This document shows, piece by piece, positions 55,398 through 63,872 of a stretch of DNA of 64,000 nucleotides; the stretch's first letter is position 1; the number at the start of each line of letters is the position of its first letter. The notes under the pieces were generated by a model. It saw only the letters and a program-made list of their open reading frames with translations, was not told the DNA's origin and did no database searches. Source of the DNA: an uncultured Oscillospiraceae bacterium (GTDB lineage Bacteria; Bacillota; Clostridia; Oscillospirales; Ruminococcaceae); contig CANNTZ010000004.1 in assembly GCA_947522735.1 (NCBI GenBank), positions 15,589 through 79,588 of the forward strand, written 5' to 3'. The position numbers were made by a program, and so were the translations under genes.

Positions 55398-55426
55398 TTG
55401 AAGCTGCGGCGGATTTGTGCTATAAT
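55398..55426 (+). promoter_or_regulatory. Sigma-A promoter of the TIM-barrel gene
   Basis: TTGAAG (55398-55403), 17 bases, TATAAT (55421-55426). Confidence 0.75.
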
Positions 55427-55427
55427 C

Positions 55428-55456
55428 ATTATAGCATCCCGCGCCTCCGTGCGCAA
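55428..55456 (-). promoter_or_regulatory. Sigma-A promoter of the small membrane-protein gene
   Basis: Minus strand TTGCGC (55456-55451), 17 bases, TATAAT (55433-55428). Its -10 box forms a palindrome with the divergent -10 box (GCTATAATCATTATAGC), so the two promoters compete for polymerase. Confidence 0.7.
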
Positions 55457-55483
55457 ATGTAATCTCTGCCAAAGGAACGCTCT

Positions 55484-56266
55484 ATGGAATACGGAATCTC
55501 GACCTCCTGCTTTTACCCCGGACTGCTCGAAAACGCCGTCGATACCATCATAGGATGGCATCCGCCGGTAGTCGAAATATTTGTCAATACCGTCTCGGAG
55601 CTCGCTCCGGATTTCATCCGCGGGATACGCCGCAAATTCAGCGAAAACGGCTCCCGTGTCGTTTCGATACACCCGTTCACCTCCGCGCTTGAGCCGTTGC
55701 TCTTTTTCAGCGAATACGAGCGCCGCTTTCACGACGCCGTGGAGCTTTACAAGCGATATTTTGACGCGGCGGCAGCTCTCGGCGCAAAATACTTCGTCTT
55801 TCACGGCGACCGTCGAGACAGCGAGTTCGACTGGCGGCACGGCTATGAGCGGTTTGCTCTGCTCGACCGGGCCGCACGCGAGCTTGGCGTCCGCGTCGTC
55901 CACGAGAACGTCTCGCGCTGCCTCTCGTGCAGCCCCGATTATATCCGCGGGCTTCGCGAATATATCGGCGACGTGAAATTTGTGCTCGACTTAAAGCAGT
56001 GCCGCCGCGGCGGCGTCGAAATATACGATATGCTCGACGCGATGGGCAGCGGTCTTGCGCACCTGCACGTCAGCGACGCGGACGTGGAACGCTGCTGCCT
56101 GCCGGTGGGCTCCGGCGCCTTTGATTTTGCCCGCCTTGTCCGCACCCTGCGCGCAGACGGCTACGACGGAGCTCTGGTCGTCGAGCTTTACCGCAACAAT
56201 TACAGCGACGTCTCCGAGCTGCGAGACTCGATAATCAATCTTGGGAAATATGTAAACGCGCAGTAA
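55484..56266 (+). CDS. Sugar phosphate isomerase/epimerase (TIM barrel)
   Basis: A 260-residue AP-endonuclease-2-type barrel. Likely metal ligands appear in order: Glu in RVVHENVSR, Asp in FVLDLKQC, His in AHLHVSDAD and Glu in LVVELYRNN. It is a third TIM-barrel isomerase in the window (also 9997 and the fusion gene). The substrate is unknown. It may be regulated by the GntR/UTRA repressor, which is convergent with it; this is only suggested by position. Confidence 0.85.
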   Translation: MEYGISTSCFYPGLLENAVDTIIGWHPPVVEIFVNTVSELAPDFIRGIRRKFSENGSRVVSIHPFTSALEPLLFFSEYERRFHDAVELYKRYFDAAAALGAKYFVFHGDRRDSEFDWRHGYERFALLDRAARELGVRVVHENVSRCLSCSPDYIRGLREYIGDVKFVLDLKQCRRGGVEIYDMLDAMGSGLAHLHVSDADVERCCLPVGSGAFDFARLVRTLRADGYDGALVVELYRNNYSDVSELRDSIINLGKYVNAQ

Positions 56267-56301
56267 AAAGCGGCCTCCGTCCGATAATGGCGGAGGCCGC
56301 T
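56265..56301 (-). terminator. Terminator after the GntR gene
   Basis: AGCGGCCTCCG pairs perfectly with CGGAGGCCGCT; on the minus strand it is followed by five U. Confidence 0.8.
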
Positions 56302-56315
56302 CCGGTTTGCTTTGG

Positions 56316-57056
56316 TCAGCGCAGGCACTCGGTGTAAATTTCGTAGCTCGTCTCATATGCAAGCGAGCGGACGACGCTGTGAATAACGGCGGTCTCGTTC
56401 CGGTCGTAGCCGGTGTTGCGGAAGACGGTTATCGGATCGCCGAGCTTCAGCTCAAGGTTCATCGCCTCGTAGCTGTTGGCGGGGCGTATTTCAAGCAGGC
56501 CCTTCATGGTGGCGACGACATGCCCGCTCTCGGCAAGCGTGTCGAGTATCGAGATGCTGGCGAAGTCGAGCCTGACCAGCCCTGAGTGGATGCGCGGATC
56601 GACGTAATCGTCGATCATAGCGTACAGCTCCTCGTCGATATATGCAAGCGTGCGCATGTGGAATATCTGGTCGCCGGGGTTCAGCGAGAATATCTTCGCT
56701 ATCTTGTCCTCGACAGGCTCTATGTTCTGCACGAGCATCCGCACGGTCGGGGAATGTCCACGATCCAGCACCATATCTGTGAAGCCGATCAGCTTGGTGT
56801 GGCTGAGATTGGCAAACTTTTTCTCGCCCATGAAGAAGGAGCCCTTGCCGTCGACGCGCACTATTTTGCCGTCGTCCTCCAGCAGAAGCAGCGCCTTGTG
56901 CAGCGTAGGGCGGCTGACACCGTAGCGCTCTGCAAGCTCGCGTTCGCCCGGCAGCGCAATAAAGCCGTAATGATTTCCGTATTCTTCCAAAACCTTTTGT
57001 TTTGTCTGTTCAACCAGAGCCGACACCGCTCTCTTTGTTTCAGCCAACGCCAACAC
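56316..57056 (-). CDS. GntR-family repressor with UTRA sensor domain
   Basis: A 246-residue regulator. The N-terminal winged helix-turn-helix is about residues 12-78 (PGERELAERYGVSRPTLHKALLLLEDDGKIVRVDGKGSFF). The UTRA ligand-binding domain follows (about 100-240: FTDMVLDRGHSPTVRML to LAYETSYEIY). It would bind a sugar phosphate or similar effector and release DNA. It is preceded by a consensus promoter and an inverted repeat, the probable autoregulatory operator. Target genes unknown, but probably the sugar genes nearby. Confidence 0.9.
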   Translation of the reverse strand: MLALAETKRAVSALVEQTKQKVLEEYGNHYGFIALPGERELAERYGVSRPTLHKALLLLEDDGKIVRVDGKGSFFMGEKKFANLSHTKLIGFTDMVLDRGHSPTVRMLVQNIEPVEDKIAKIFSLNPGDQIFHMRTLAYIDEELYAMIDDYVDPRIHSGLVRLDFASISILDTLAESGHVVATMKGLLEIRPANSYEAMNLELKLGDPITVFRNTGYDRNETAVIHSVVRSLAYETSYEIYTECLR

Positions 57057-57085
57057 CTCTGTACTGTTTTACCATATGTAAATAT

Positions 57086-57114
57086 TTTAACATCTATTTT
57101 ACCTCTTGTCAACC
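57086..57114 (-). promoter_or_regulatory. Sigma-A promoter of the GntR gene
   Basis: Minus strand TTGACA (57114-57109), 17 bases, TAAAAT (57091-57086). Confidence 0.78.
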
Positions 57115-57130
57115 TAAAGAGGTAAAATGT
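57098..57130. promoter_or_regulatory. Probable GntR operator (inverted repeat)
   Basis: ATTTTACCTC (57098-57107) and GAGGTAAAAT (57121-57130) are perfect 10-base arms 13 bases apart. One arm lies in the promoter spacer and the other just upstream of its -35 box, the position expected for repression. Confidence 0.55.
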
Positions 57131-57535
57131 TTACTAAAACGCAGAAAAAATATTTTGCGGCAAGGCGCGCCGTGCCGAGCCGGAGCTGATGCTGCGGCTC
57201 GAGGCTTGGCAGGAGGCGCTGCGGGTTGCAAAGCCGCTCCCAGAGGGGCGGCGGCTGAGGATAAGGTCACGGAGGGCTTTTCGGCGAGCGCAAAGCCATG
57301 TTGCGTATTTGTTGTTCCCATCTTCTGCACAGTAAAAGCAGCCCCGATGGGTGTGCGCCGAAATGTAGCTGATAAAATACATAGGTCAGCCTTGGGCGGC
57401 AAACGAAACAGCGACCGTGTGAAGGAATACGCGTGGTCGCTGTTTTTATGGACGGAACGCAATTGACCATGCAGTTTTTTAAAAAATCGACAGAACAAAT
57501 TTGCCTGAGCCACTTGTTTTTGTAAAAAGTATGGT
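57131..57535. other. Gap with no recognised gene
   Basis: About 400 bases between the GntR promoter and the mobile island. Base composition shifts from GC-rich to AT-richer toward the right. No coding frame here has a ribosome site or a recognisable protein. Confidence 0.5.
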
Positions 57536-57555
57536 AGTATGTAAGTATACATACT
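57536..57555. promoter_or_regulatory. Palindrome before the decayed XRE-like gene
   Basis: AGTATGTA and TACATACT, 8-base perfect arms with a 4-base centre, 4 bases before the start region of the remnant below. This is the usual position of a repressor operator. Confidence 0.5.
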
Positions 57556-57558
57556 ATA

Positions 57559-57890
57559 CGAGTGGAGGAACGCGGAGGGTCGGAGAGCGCAAAAGAAAGT
57601 CTGAATTTGGCGAATATCTTGCGCGGATAATCAAAGATGCGGGTATGACGCAATTCGAGTTTTACAGCGAAGCCGAAATTGTAAGGATGTATTTTATGAC
57701 ATGCTCAGCGGCAGGACAAATCCCCTCTCCGCGGGAAACCCTTGAGCATATGATGGACGTGCTGGAGAAGCGGCTTTCGCCGGACGGAAAGCGCCGCACG
57801 GAATTTATCAAGCGCGCGGCGCTCAGCAGAGGAGAAATTCCCTGCGATATCAGCGAGATGATCATGGGATCTCCAGAGTGTTGGGGGTAG
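57559..57890 (+). pseudogene. Decayed XRE-like regulator
   Basis: A frame reads SEFGEYLARIIKDAGMTQFEFYSEAEIVRMYF, then TCSAAGQIPSPRETLEHMMDVLEKRL, the outline of a helix-turn-helix repressor (the MTQxEFY helix and a ETLEHM stretch). There is no in-frame start: the GTG at 57559 that follows GGAGG is in another frame. The turn of the motif also has odd residues. I therefore call it a frameshifted remnant, not a working gene. Confidence 0.5.
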
Positions 57891-57892
57891 CC

Positions 57893-58052
57893 TGCAGAGG
57901 GCGCCGAGCTGGCCGCGCTGGAGACGGACGTGTACTCTGCGCTGTATTCCTTCTTTAGCCGGTACTACGAGGACGGCGATTTCATTTTCAAGCGCCGGTA
58001 TAAGGAAGGCGTGTAGGCCATTCTCTATGAGGGCAAGGAGGTAAAGCTCTAA
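57893..58052 (+). pseudogene. Remnant of a type III-like DNA methyltransferase N-terminus
   Basis: A short frame reads VYSALYSFFSRYYEDGDFI, FKRRYKEGV, then an in-frame TAG (58014-58016), then AILYEGKEVKL and a stop. This order matches the start of type III/Mod-type adenine methyltransferases (FFSRYYDEGDFISKRRY...YAIPYEGEEVKLHW), recalled from the family. The remaining several hundred residues are missing. It is debris next to an intact restriction system. Confidence 0.55.
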
Positions 58053-59477
58053 TTAAGCAGTAATAGTTTGCATTATGGCCACATCAATTTGATTTCTTAA
58101 TGCAGCTATCTCATCCTTAATCTTTTCCTGCCTTTCTATTTCTGTTTGAATCTCATCAACGATTCGTTGCTGATCTGCAAGAGAAATATCAGGAATTGGG
58201 AACTCTTGTATCACAATCGGGAAGATGTTAGTGTTGTTACCTAACCCCTTTTTATAAACCTCGATCAAATATTGAAAATAACAGCTACGCATATAGTAAT
58301 ATGCAAATATCGGATTATAGCTGCTCTCATCTAATCTGATCCGCATTGTGAAGTCTGAAAACACGCCTTTGATATCATCATCGGTGATTATTGCTGCTTT
58401 ACCTATTGTGCCCTCGCCGGAACGTGCTAAAATAATGTCATTTTTCCGGACAGTTTTGAGTGCTTTATCTGAAGAAAATGAATCACTCACCGAGGAGGCG
58501 GCATCACTATCAAATGTCCATGTTTTGATAGTGGCCATGGATATGTAGGAATACTCTCCGAATTCATCATAGTCTTTTGGAGATACGCTTGCACCAAGAA
58601 GGATAGGCTCGGACAGAAAGTGTTTGATCTTTTTCTCGGTAATTTCCAAGAGCTGTTCCATTACATAATCACCGGCTGGCCGATGAAATTTTGTACTGAA
58701 TCTCAAATCGGGATTGTTTGAGAACAACGGATATTTTGCCGTGTAATGCTTGTTGGCTTTCAATTCCTCAAATCTGGCATAATCAAACCCAAATTCATGC
58801 TGAAAAACCGAATCGATGATAGCTTGAGAAGACAGAATACATGCTTGTTTTCCTCTTATTTTGCATCCTGCCTCTTTTATCAACAGAGAAATATCTGTAT
58901 ACCCTGCACGCAATTTGTTGATTATGTTACAGTAGAATTTGAGAGTAACCAAATCCTTTTCATTTATTGTTGGATAACCCTTCCCCTGTCGTGCTATTGC
59001 CATTAAATCTTCATAAAAAACCGACCGAAGGCAATAATACAGCAAATCCGGCATCTCTTTTGCTTGCAAGCGAATAAAAGCCGTTGTAAAATACACACTT
59101 TCTTTATCAGAGGTAATGCGAACATACTTCTTCAAATTTGGCCGAACTTTTGCGATAAGTATGTCGTCCTTTGCAACGGCTGTAATATCGCCCTTTTCGA
59201 TTTTTTTGTAATAGCTTTCATCCTCGAGAGATCTCTTGTCAAAATCAAGTATTACAGGAGATATGTCTCCATTTTTATCGGAGTTGCCAATTTCGCAATA
59301 CTTAAATGGACCTAATAAATCCCCTTCACTGTAGCCGCCTTCAGTTATTATGGAAAACAGGTCGTTAAATGAATAATAGTTTTCTTCATGAGCCTGATGA
59401 TATTTTATATAATCGACATCAAATCTCAGCGTTTTTTCGTTTCCGACATCACAAAGTGTAGTTCTTTGTGTCAGCAT
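58053..59477 (-). CDS. hsdS: Restriction-modification specificity subunit
   Basis: A 474-residue HsdS-type protein. Two target-recognition halves are separated by helical conserved regions: residues 1-210 (GDITAVAKDDILIAKVRPNLKK, YTDISLLIKEAG) and 255-474 (KTVRKNDIILARSGEGTIGKAAII, YMRSCYFQYLIEVY). The final helix ADQQRIVDEIQTEIERQEKI is the spacer coiled coil. It directs the enzyme below to a two-part DNA sequence. The gene is 10 bases downstream of the methylase. It is AT-rich compared with host genes, a sign of transfer. Confidence 0.9.
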   Translation of the reverse strand: MLTQRTTLCDVGNEKTLRFDVDYIKYHQAHEENYYSFNDLFSIITEGGYSEGDLLGPFKYCEIGNSDKNGDISPVILDFDKRSLEDESYYKKIEKGDITAVAKDDILIAKVRPNLKKYVRITSDKESVYFTTAFIRLQAKEMPDLLYYCLRSVFYEDLMAIARQGKGYPTINEKDLVTLKFYCNIINKLRAGYTDISLLIKEAGCKIRGKQACILSSQAIIDSVFQHEFGFDYARFEELKANKHYTAKYPLFSNNPDLRFSTKFHRPAGDYVMEQLLEITEKKIKHFLSEPILLGASVSPKDYDEFGEYSYISMATIKTWTFDSDAASSVSDSFSSDKALKTVRKNDIILARSGEGTIGKAAIITDDDIKGVFSDFTMRIRLDESSYNPIFAYYYMRSCYFQYLIEVYKKGLGNNTNIFPIVIQEFPIPDISLADQQRIVDEIQTEIERQEKIKDEIAALRNQIDVAIMQTITA

Positions 59478-59487
59478 TTATACCACC

Positions 59488-62181
59488 TCATTCCCAATCG
59501 ACCCGTCTCAGATAATCAAGAACTGTATTGTATGTGTCATTGTGAAGAGCAATGGCTTCGCTGCGATATTTCTGCAATCTGCCATTCTTGAATTCCTTTA
59601 TCAAAGCGGCATCTGTGCGCTCGATATACTCATCTTTGAGAGTACCGGAAGAATAATATGCTGCAATAAAGTTTTTCACAGCTTCAAAATCCGATTCAAC
59701 AGCAGCTCTCTTATCCAAAAGCTCGTTCAGCTTGTTTTCAAGCTGTATAATCTTATCTGGCTTTTTTTCTTTTGTTTTTTTGTCGATTATAGAGGCAATA
59801 TCTAAAGAAAGCGCATCAATAACAGCTTTATAATCCTTTTCAACAAGAGAAGCATCAAGCGTAGATGGAGCGTACTCTAATTCAAATAATTCATTTGGCA
59901 TCTCTTTTTCGCCGCGTTTTGTGCGCTTATAGCCGATATTATCTACCTCTGCCATGAAAATATCATAATTGAATTTCTTAGCAACTTCACCGAAAACCCA
60001 CCAAGTATTTACATGACCAAAGGAATCAACGGTGTCTTTATCTATGCTGCAAAGCTCCTCTAATTCTGCGCGATATTTTATAATCAGATCGCCAGCAGCT
60101 TGGGAAGTATCTTTTTTGTTTATGTAGCTTTTCAGCATACAGCAGATAGCAGCTTTTTCATCCTCTGCACTCATGTCTTTTATGGAGGGCAGCTTTTTCT
60201 TTTCCTTAGTGCCATCATGAGCTGCCACCAGATTCTCTACTCTTGTTCTGAGTTTTGAATACTCCTTTGATGCCTCGCTCCACGCAGCATCCCACGCCCG
60301 AACCTCCTCGGATGTTTTCTTTTGAGCAAACAGCAGGCTTGTTTTCGTTGATGTATAGGGTTCAAAGGCCAGTTGCGGCAAAGAAACAACCGCCTTGATT
60401 TTGAAATATTTATAGAGGAAAAGCCTGATATACTTATTCTCTGTAGTGTCAAACACGCTTTCCGGCAGAACCGCTGCAAGCCTCCCGTTTTCTCGAAGAA
60501 GCTGATACCAACGCTCAATAAACAGATTTTCCGAGTTTTTCTTTTCTCCGAAGACAAAACTCTTTTTTATTGATTTCTTTGTGTCATTATCAAGCTCAAC
60601 GCTAAACGGGGGATTGGTTAATATCAGATCAAAATTGCCGTTTATTGCTTTGTCGAAATAGAGCGGCTCAGCTGTGCTATCGTGCATTACATTCGGGGCA
60701 GTTTCCTTTTCATAGTACGCAAAGGGCAGAAGACCGTCCTTTACAAATATATTTGTAGAACCATCCCCGTGCAAAATCATATTTACCTTTGTAGCAGTAC
60801 CAAGGTTAAAATTCGACTCGGAAGCATATATGTAGGTCTGCGCCCACTTGTTTTCACGATGATCCGGATAGAACCAGTCGGATTCTATTTTATCCTTTAC
60901 GGCTCGTGTGGTGCCAAGCTCTTTACGAAAACGATATTTCATGTTTTCCGTAATAAACCTCATGTATTCAATCAAGAATGTTCCGCTACCAGCAGACGGA
61001 TCAATCATATACGGTATTTCCTTATCAGTTTTTATGCGTGAAATTGCAAGCCGGTCAGCTTGAATAGCCCACAGCATAAAACGCACGATATTGATATGAG
61101 TAAAGAACTGTCCCTTGCTTTGCTTAAAGCCGTTTCTGATTATTCCTTCAAAAAAGTCGCCAAGAATATCTTTGCCGCTCAAGCTGTTTTTACCATCAAC
61201 AAAAGAAAGCCCTTCCATTTTTTGAACGGCATATTTTAGCTTCGAGAGAGAAAACTTCTTGCTATCTACGACATATGATTTTGCAAGTTCTTCTTCGTCA
61301 AGAATATACAGCTTTGCTTTTAGTGCATCCCGATAAAGCGTGTTAATTCTTTCAAAGAGTTGCTCGTTCGTTTCAAATTCCTCGTCACCTTCCTTTTCAA
61401 AAGTCAGTGACTGAAACTTATAGGTTTCTCCGCTTTCGGTAGTATCTTCGTCCTGGATTTTTGCCAGAATAAGATTTGTTAATGAAGCAAAAACCTCATT
61501 ATCATCCGTTCCGCCTCCACCCCAGAGAACATTATGGAGATCGGCCTGAAGCTGATTAAGCATCTCGCCTGTAAAGTTAGTTTCAAGGTCTTTATCGGAA
61601 TCCTTGATATATGGCTTGTGCTGTGCCTTTCCGTATCGCATAGGCAAATCATTGGTGCAGTTCCGGTCCGATTCCCAATCAGCAAAAGTGGGATATTCAT
61701 CTGTATCAATAATCATACATTCGTCTGAAACCTTGCTATATGCCTCTGACGTAGTATATAACACAAGATACTTAACGCTATGGCCTTCCGCGTTTTCCAT
61801 GAAAGAAACCTTATAGAGCTGTTCCTCTATAGTTTTATCCTTATCAATGGATGCATACTCCTCTGGACTTTTAACTTCAATAAATAGAAAGGCATCATCG
61901 TGCGAATCCCTAACGATGATATCAATACGGCTTGTATTTGTGTGCGGCCTTCCGGCGGTGTATTCGTGTTCGATTTCAATTCTATCTGCCGAATAACCAA
62001 GCTCGTTCACGAGCCTTGTCAATATAAAAGCTCGTGACATTTCTTCATCGCCCGGAATTTCGTTGATAGTACGGCCTTGGCGGAGCTTATCATATGTCAA
62101 TTTATTACTTGCTAAATCAATTGACGATACGATCTTTATAGGTTGTTCATCTATATACTTTTTTATCAAATTTCTATTCAT
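59488..62181 (-). CDS. Fused PD-(D/E)xK nuclease and N6-adenine methylase
   Basis: An 897-residue protein. The N-terminal domain (about 30-160) has the type I R-like nuclease pattern Asp87 (RIDIIV), Glu102 and Lys104 (IEVKSPEEYA). The N6-methylase domain follows, with motif I DPSAGSGTFLIEYM (394-407), NPPF (523-526) and a helix-rich C-terminus. A GQFFTHINIVRFM stretch precedes motif I, as in HsdM. There is no ATP-helicase (HsdR) gene in the window. A single protein that cuts and methylates, paired with a separate S subunit, is the layout of BcgI-like type IIB systems. AT-rich. Confidence 0.85.
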   Translation of the reverse strand: MNRNLIKKYIDEQPIKIVSSIDLASNKLTYDKLRQGRTINEIPGDEEMSRAFILTRLVNELGYSADRIEIEHEYTAGRPHTNTSRIDIIVRDSHDDAFLFIEVKSPEEYASIDKDKTIEEQLYKVSFMENAEGHSVKYLVLYTTSEAYSKVSDECMIIDTDEYPTFADWESDRNCTNDLPMRYGKAQHKPYIKDSDKDLETNFTGEMLNQLQADLHNVLWGGGGTDDNEVFASLTNLILAKIQDEDTTESGETYKFQSLTFEKEGDEEFETNEQLFERINTLYRDALKAKLYILDEEELAKSYVVDSKKFSLSKLKYAVQKMEGLSFVDGKNSLSGKDILGDFFEGIIRNGFKQSKGQFFTHINIVRFMLWAIQADRLAISRIKTDKEIPYMIDPSAGSGTFLIEYMRFITENMKYRFRKELGTTRAVKDKIESDWFYPDHRENKWAQTYIYASESNFNLGTATKVNMILHGDGSTNIFVKDGLLPFAYYEKETAPNVMHDSTAEPLYFDKAINGNFDLILTNPPFSVELDNDTKKSIKKSFVFGEKKNSENLFIERWYQLLRENGRLAAVLPESVFDTTENKYIRLFLYKYFKIKAVVSLPQLAFEPYTSTKTSLLFAQKKTSEEVRAWDAAWSEASKEYSKLRTRVENLVAAHDGTKEKKKLPSIKDMSAEDEKAAICCMLKSYINKKDTSQAAGDLIIKYRAELEELCSIDKDTVDSFGHVNTWWVFGEVAKKFNYDIFMAEVDNIGYKRTKRGEKEMPNELFELEYAPSTLDASLVEKDYKAVIDALSLDIASIIDKKTKEKKPDKIIQLENKLNELLDKRAAVESDFEAVKNFIAAYYSSGTLKDEYIERTDAALIKEFKNGRLQKYRSEAIALHNDTYNTVLDYLRRVDWE

Positions 62182-62194
62182 AGTTTTTTCTCCA

Positions 62195-62341
62195 TCAATA
62201 GCCGATTATCAGCAGCCCCGAAAGCGGAATGCCGAGGCGGTTACTGGCATACATAGCCTCAAAAAACTTGCAAACCCGGTCGAAATCATTAAAAGCGCGA
62301 TATTTGTTCCGAACTGCAATACGCAGCATCCAATTAATCAT
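62195..62341 (-). CDS. 48-residue protein between XRE regulator and methylase
   Basis: A short frame, MINWMLRIAVRNKYRAF...GLLIIGY, with GGAGG 9 bases before the ATG. The ATG lies inside the last codons of the XRE gene, so translation is coupled, and the methylase starts 13 bases after its stop. I do not recognise it. Its position and good ribosome site suggest a real gene, perhaps a modulator of the nuclease-methylase. Confidence 0.6.
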   Translation of the reverse strand: MINWMLRIAVRNKYRAFNDFDRVCKFFEAMYASNRLGIPLSGLLIIGY

Positions 62342-62573
62342 GCTGCTTTTCCTCCGTTACCAGATCCAGCCAGAGTTCTTCGAGAGATGCATAATCTACA
62401 TCATTTCTCGAACAGAAGTCTTTGATGTTCTTCATGGCGGCCAGATTGGGCTTTGTCTTGCCGCTTTCCCAGCGATTAACCGTAGAAAAAGCCACATTTA
62501 TCTCTTTTGCAAATGCCTGCTGTGACAAAAAGCAACGCTGTCGTATCCGTTTCAGCTCTGCTTGAAAGCTCAT
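62334..62573 (-). CDS. XRE-family regulator of the restriction system
   Basis: A 79-residue helix-turn-helix protein: ELKRIRQRCFLSQQAFAKEINVAFSTVNRWESGKTKPN is a typical XRE domain, followed by a short helix. It resembles the C (controller) proteins that delay nuclease expression in restriction systems. AAGGAGA lies 8 bases before ATG 62573. Just upstream is a symmetric site (62608-62632) that it probably binds. Confidence 0.85.
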   Translation of the reverse strand: MSFQAELKRIRQRCFLSQQAFAKEINVAFSTVNRWESGKTKPNLAAMKNIKDFCSRNDVDYASLEELWLDLVTEEKQHD

Positions 62574-62607
62574 AACTGCATCTCCTTTGCACATCATCTG
62601 CTGCAAT

Positions 62608-62632
62608 ATAGCAATAATATAGCACGGCTATA
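62608..62632. promoter_or_regulatory. Probable operator of the XRE regulator
   Basis: ATATAGC-cgt-GCTATAT, 7-base arms with a 3-base centre, plus another AATATAGC next to it, lying 35-60 bases before the XRE start. This is the usual layout for autoregulation; the promoter itself is not clear. Confidence 0.5.
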
Positions 62633-62645
62633 TGAATTTTTCTAC

Positions 62646-62676
62646 TGCCTTCGGAAAATTTCCGAGGGCATTTTTT
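62646..62676 (+). terminator. Plus-strand terminator
   Basis: TGCC-TCGGAAA pairs with TTTCCGA-GGGCA, followed by six U. Nothing is encoded just before it on the plus strand, so it may end a lost gene. Confidence 0.65.
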
Positions 62677-62681
62677 ATTTC

Positions 62682-62839
62682 CTTTCGTTCAAAACCGGCC
62701 AGCTTTGGCAAGGTGGTATCGGAGAGAAAAGGTTTCAGAGCTTTTTGGCCAAACAGCCCATTTTCAGCCAGTGGGTAGTGAACGAAGGAATTTTTAAAAA
62801 CTTTCGTTCAAAACCGGCAAACCCATCCAGTGGGTAGTG
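62682..62839 (+). repeat. Two degenerate direct repeats of about 115 bases
   Basis: CTTTCGTTCAAAACCGGC occurs at 62682-62699 and 62801-62818, and CCAGTGGGTAGTG at 62768-62780 and 62827-62839, in the same order with a shorter second spacing. Likely the scar of a duplication within the decayed island. Confidence 0.7.
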
Positions 62840-63060
62840 GAGAGAAAAATCTCCGGGAAAAGCGAACCGCTTTGAAGGCTCGTGACCGGTGGGAAGTTAA
62901 GATCATGAACGGCAGTGATGCGTATGATTGTGTTCCGATGACCGTAGGGCGGTCTGAAGCTCTGTGCCCCTCCGGGACGGACAGCGGCGAGAGGGCACGA
63001 ACGCAAAAACCATAATTCAAACGTGGTATTAACCCCAAAGATCATCAAATGGAGGAAAAA

Positions 63061-63590
63061 ATGATGACTAATTACACCTTTGTCAACTACAAAAACACCA
63101 AATCCCTGATTCCGAAGGAGATCCGGCTCGCGGAAGAGCATCTTTCGGAAACGGAGCCGCTCTTTATGACGGAGCACCTTGTCGACAATGACGGCAAGCT
63201 GTACAGACGCTATCGCCTTCGCACGTGTGATCCGCCCCGCTTTGTCGAGACGCTTGATTATGACATCGAGTGTCCGCGCTGCCACAATCAGCTTCGCCTC
63301 TGCGGAATGGCCGTGGATGCCATGACGCACGGACTGTACAGATATTTTATCGGCAACACACGAAAAGCAGGACGGAGGTATTCCTGCCTGTCCACAGTGC
63401 GGAAAAGCCGTTACACAGCGGAGCAGCCATAAGAAGAAATTCTGCTCGGATTGCTGCCGGATGGAATACTGGAATTCCATCAGGATTGGGTTTTGTGAAA
63501 GGCGTACTACACGCTCGTATGCAAAAACTGCGGTCGGACCTTCCGCTGCTACGGCAACGCACAGCAGATATAGTAGCCTACGCCGACGGC
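63061..63590 (+). pseudogene. Frameshifted zinc-ribbon protein of a mobile element
   Basis: The first frame (63061-63432) starts MMTNYTFVNYKNTKSLIPKE after GGAGG and contains a zinc ribbon ECPRCHNQLRLCG. After a frameshift near 63360 a second frame continues with ACPQCGKAVTQRSSHKKKFCSDCC and RMEYWNSIRIGFCERR. After another shift comes VCKNCGRTFRCYGNAQ. Cys-pair modules of this kind with a CSDxCRMxYWNS motif are common in integrative elements of gut Clostridia. Stops and shifts make it a remnant. Confidence 0.6.
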
Positions 63591-63770
63591 CCTGACCGCC
63601 GATATGGAAATCGGCGGATTTAACGGAAATCGTAGCCGAAAGCGGCAACAGGCTGGTATTCCGCTTCAAGGACGGCAAAAAAGCTGATAAACGCTGGCAG
63701 AACCTACCGGAGACGCTGCGGGCGCAGAGCCGCTCCCCGAGGGCGGCGGGGAAACGAAATAATTGCGCAT
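63591..63770 (+). pseudogene. Possible recombinase C-terminal remnant
   Basis: A frame reads LTEIVAESGNRLVFRFKDGKKADKR, like the RLxFxFKDG tail of large serine recombinases that I recall from mobile elements. There is no start, no catalytic domain and no other evidence. Weak. Confidence 0.25.
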
Positions 63771-63840
63771 ATGGGAAGGCCCCGGGGTGTTCAGATGAAC
63801 GCTCCGGGGCTTATTTGATTGAGTTCTATGTGAAAAAGCT

Positions 63841-63861
63841 GTTACTATCACGTTACTATCA
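63841..63861 (+). repeat. Two adjacent GTTACTATCA copies
   Basis: GTTACTATCA at 63841-63850 and 63852-63861, next to the tRNA 3' side. It could be part of an attachment-site arm, but no second site was found. Confidence 0.35.
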
Positions 63862-63872
63862 AAGCGAAAATA

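Noticed and set aside
57109..57552. A 147-codon minus-strand frame in the gap before the mobile island
   Set aside because: No ribosome site, low-complexity alanine/proline tail and no family; judged non-coding.
62682..62839. Terminal repeats of an insertion sequence
   Set aside because: The copies are direct, not inverted, and no transposase lies between them; a local duplication fits better.
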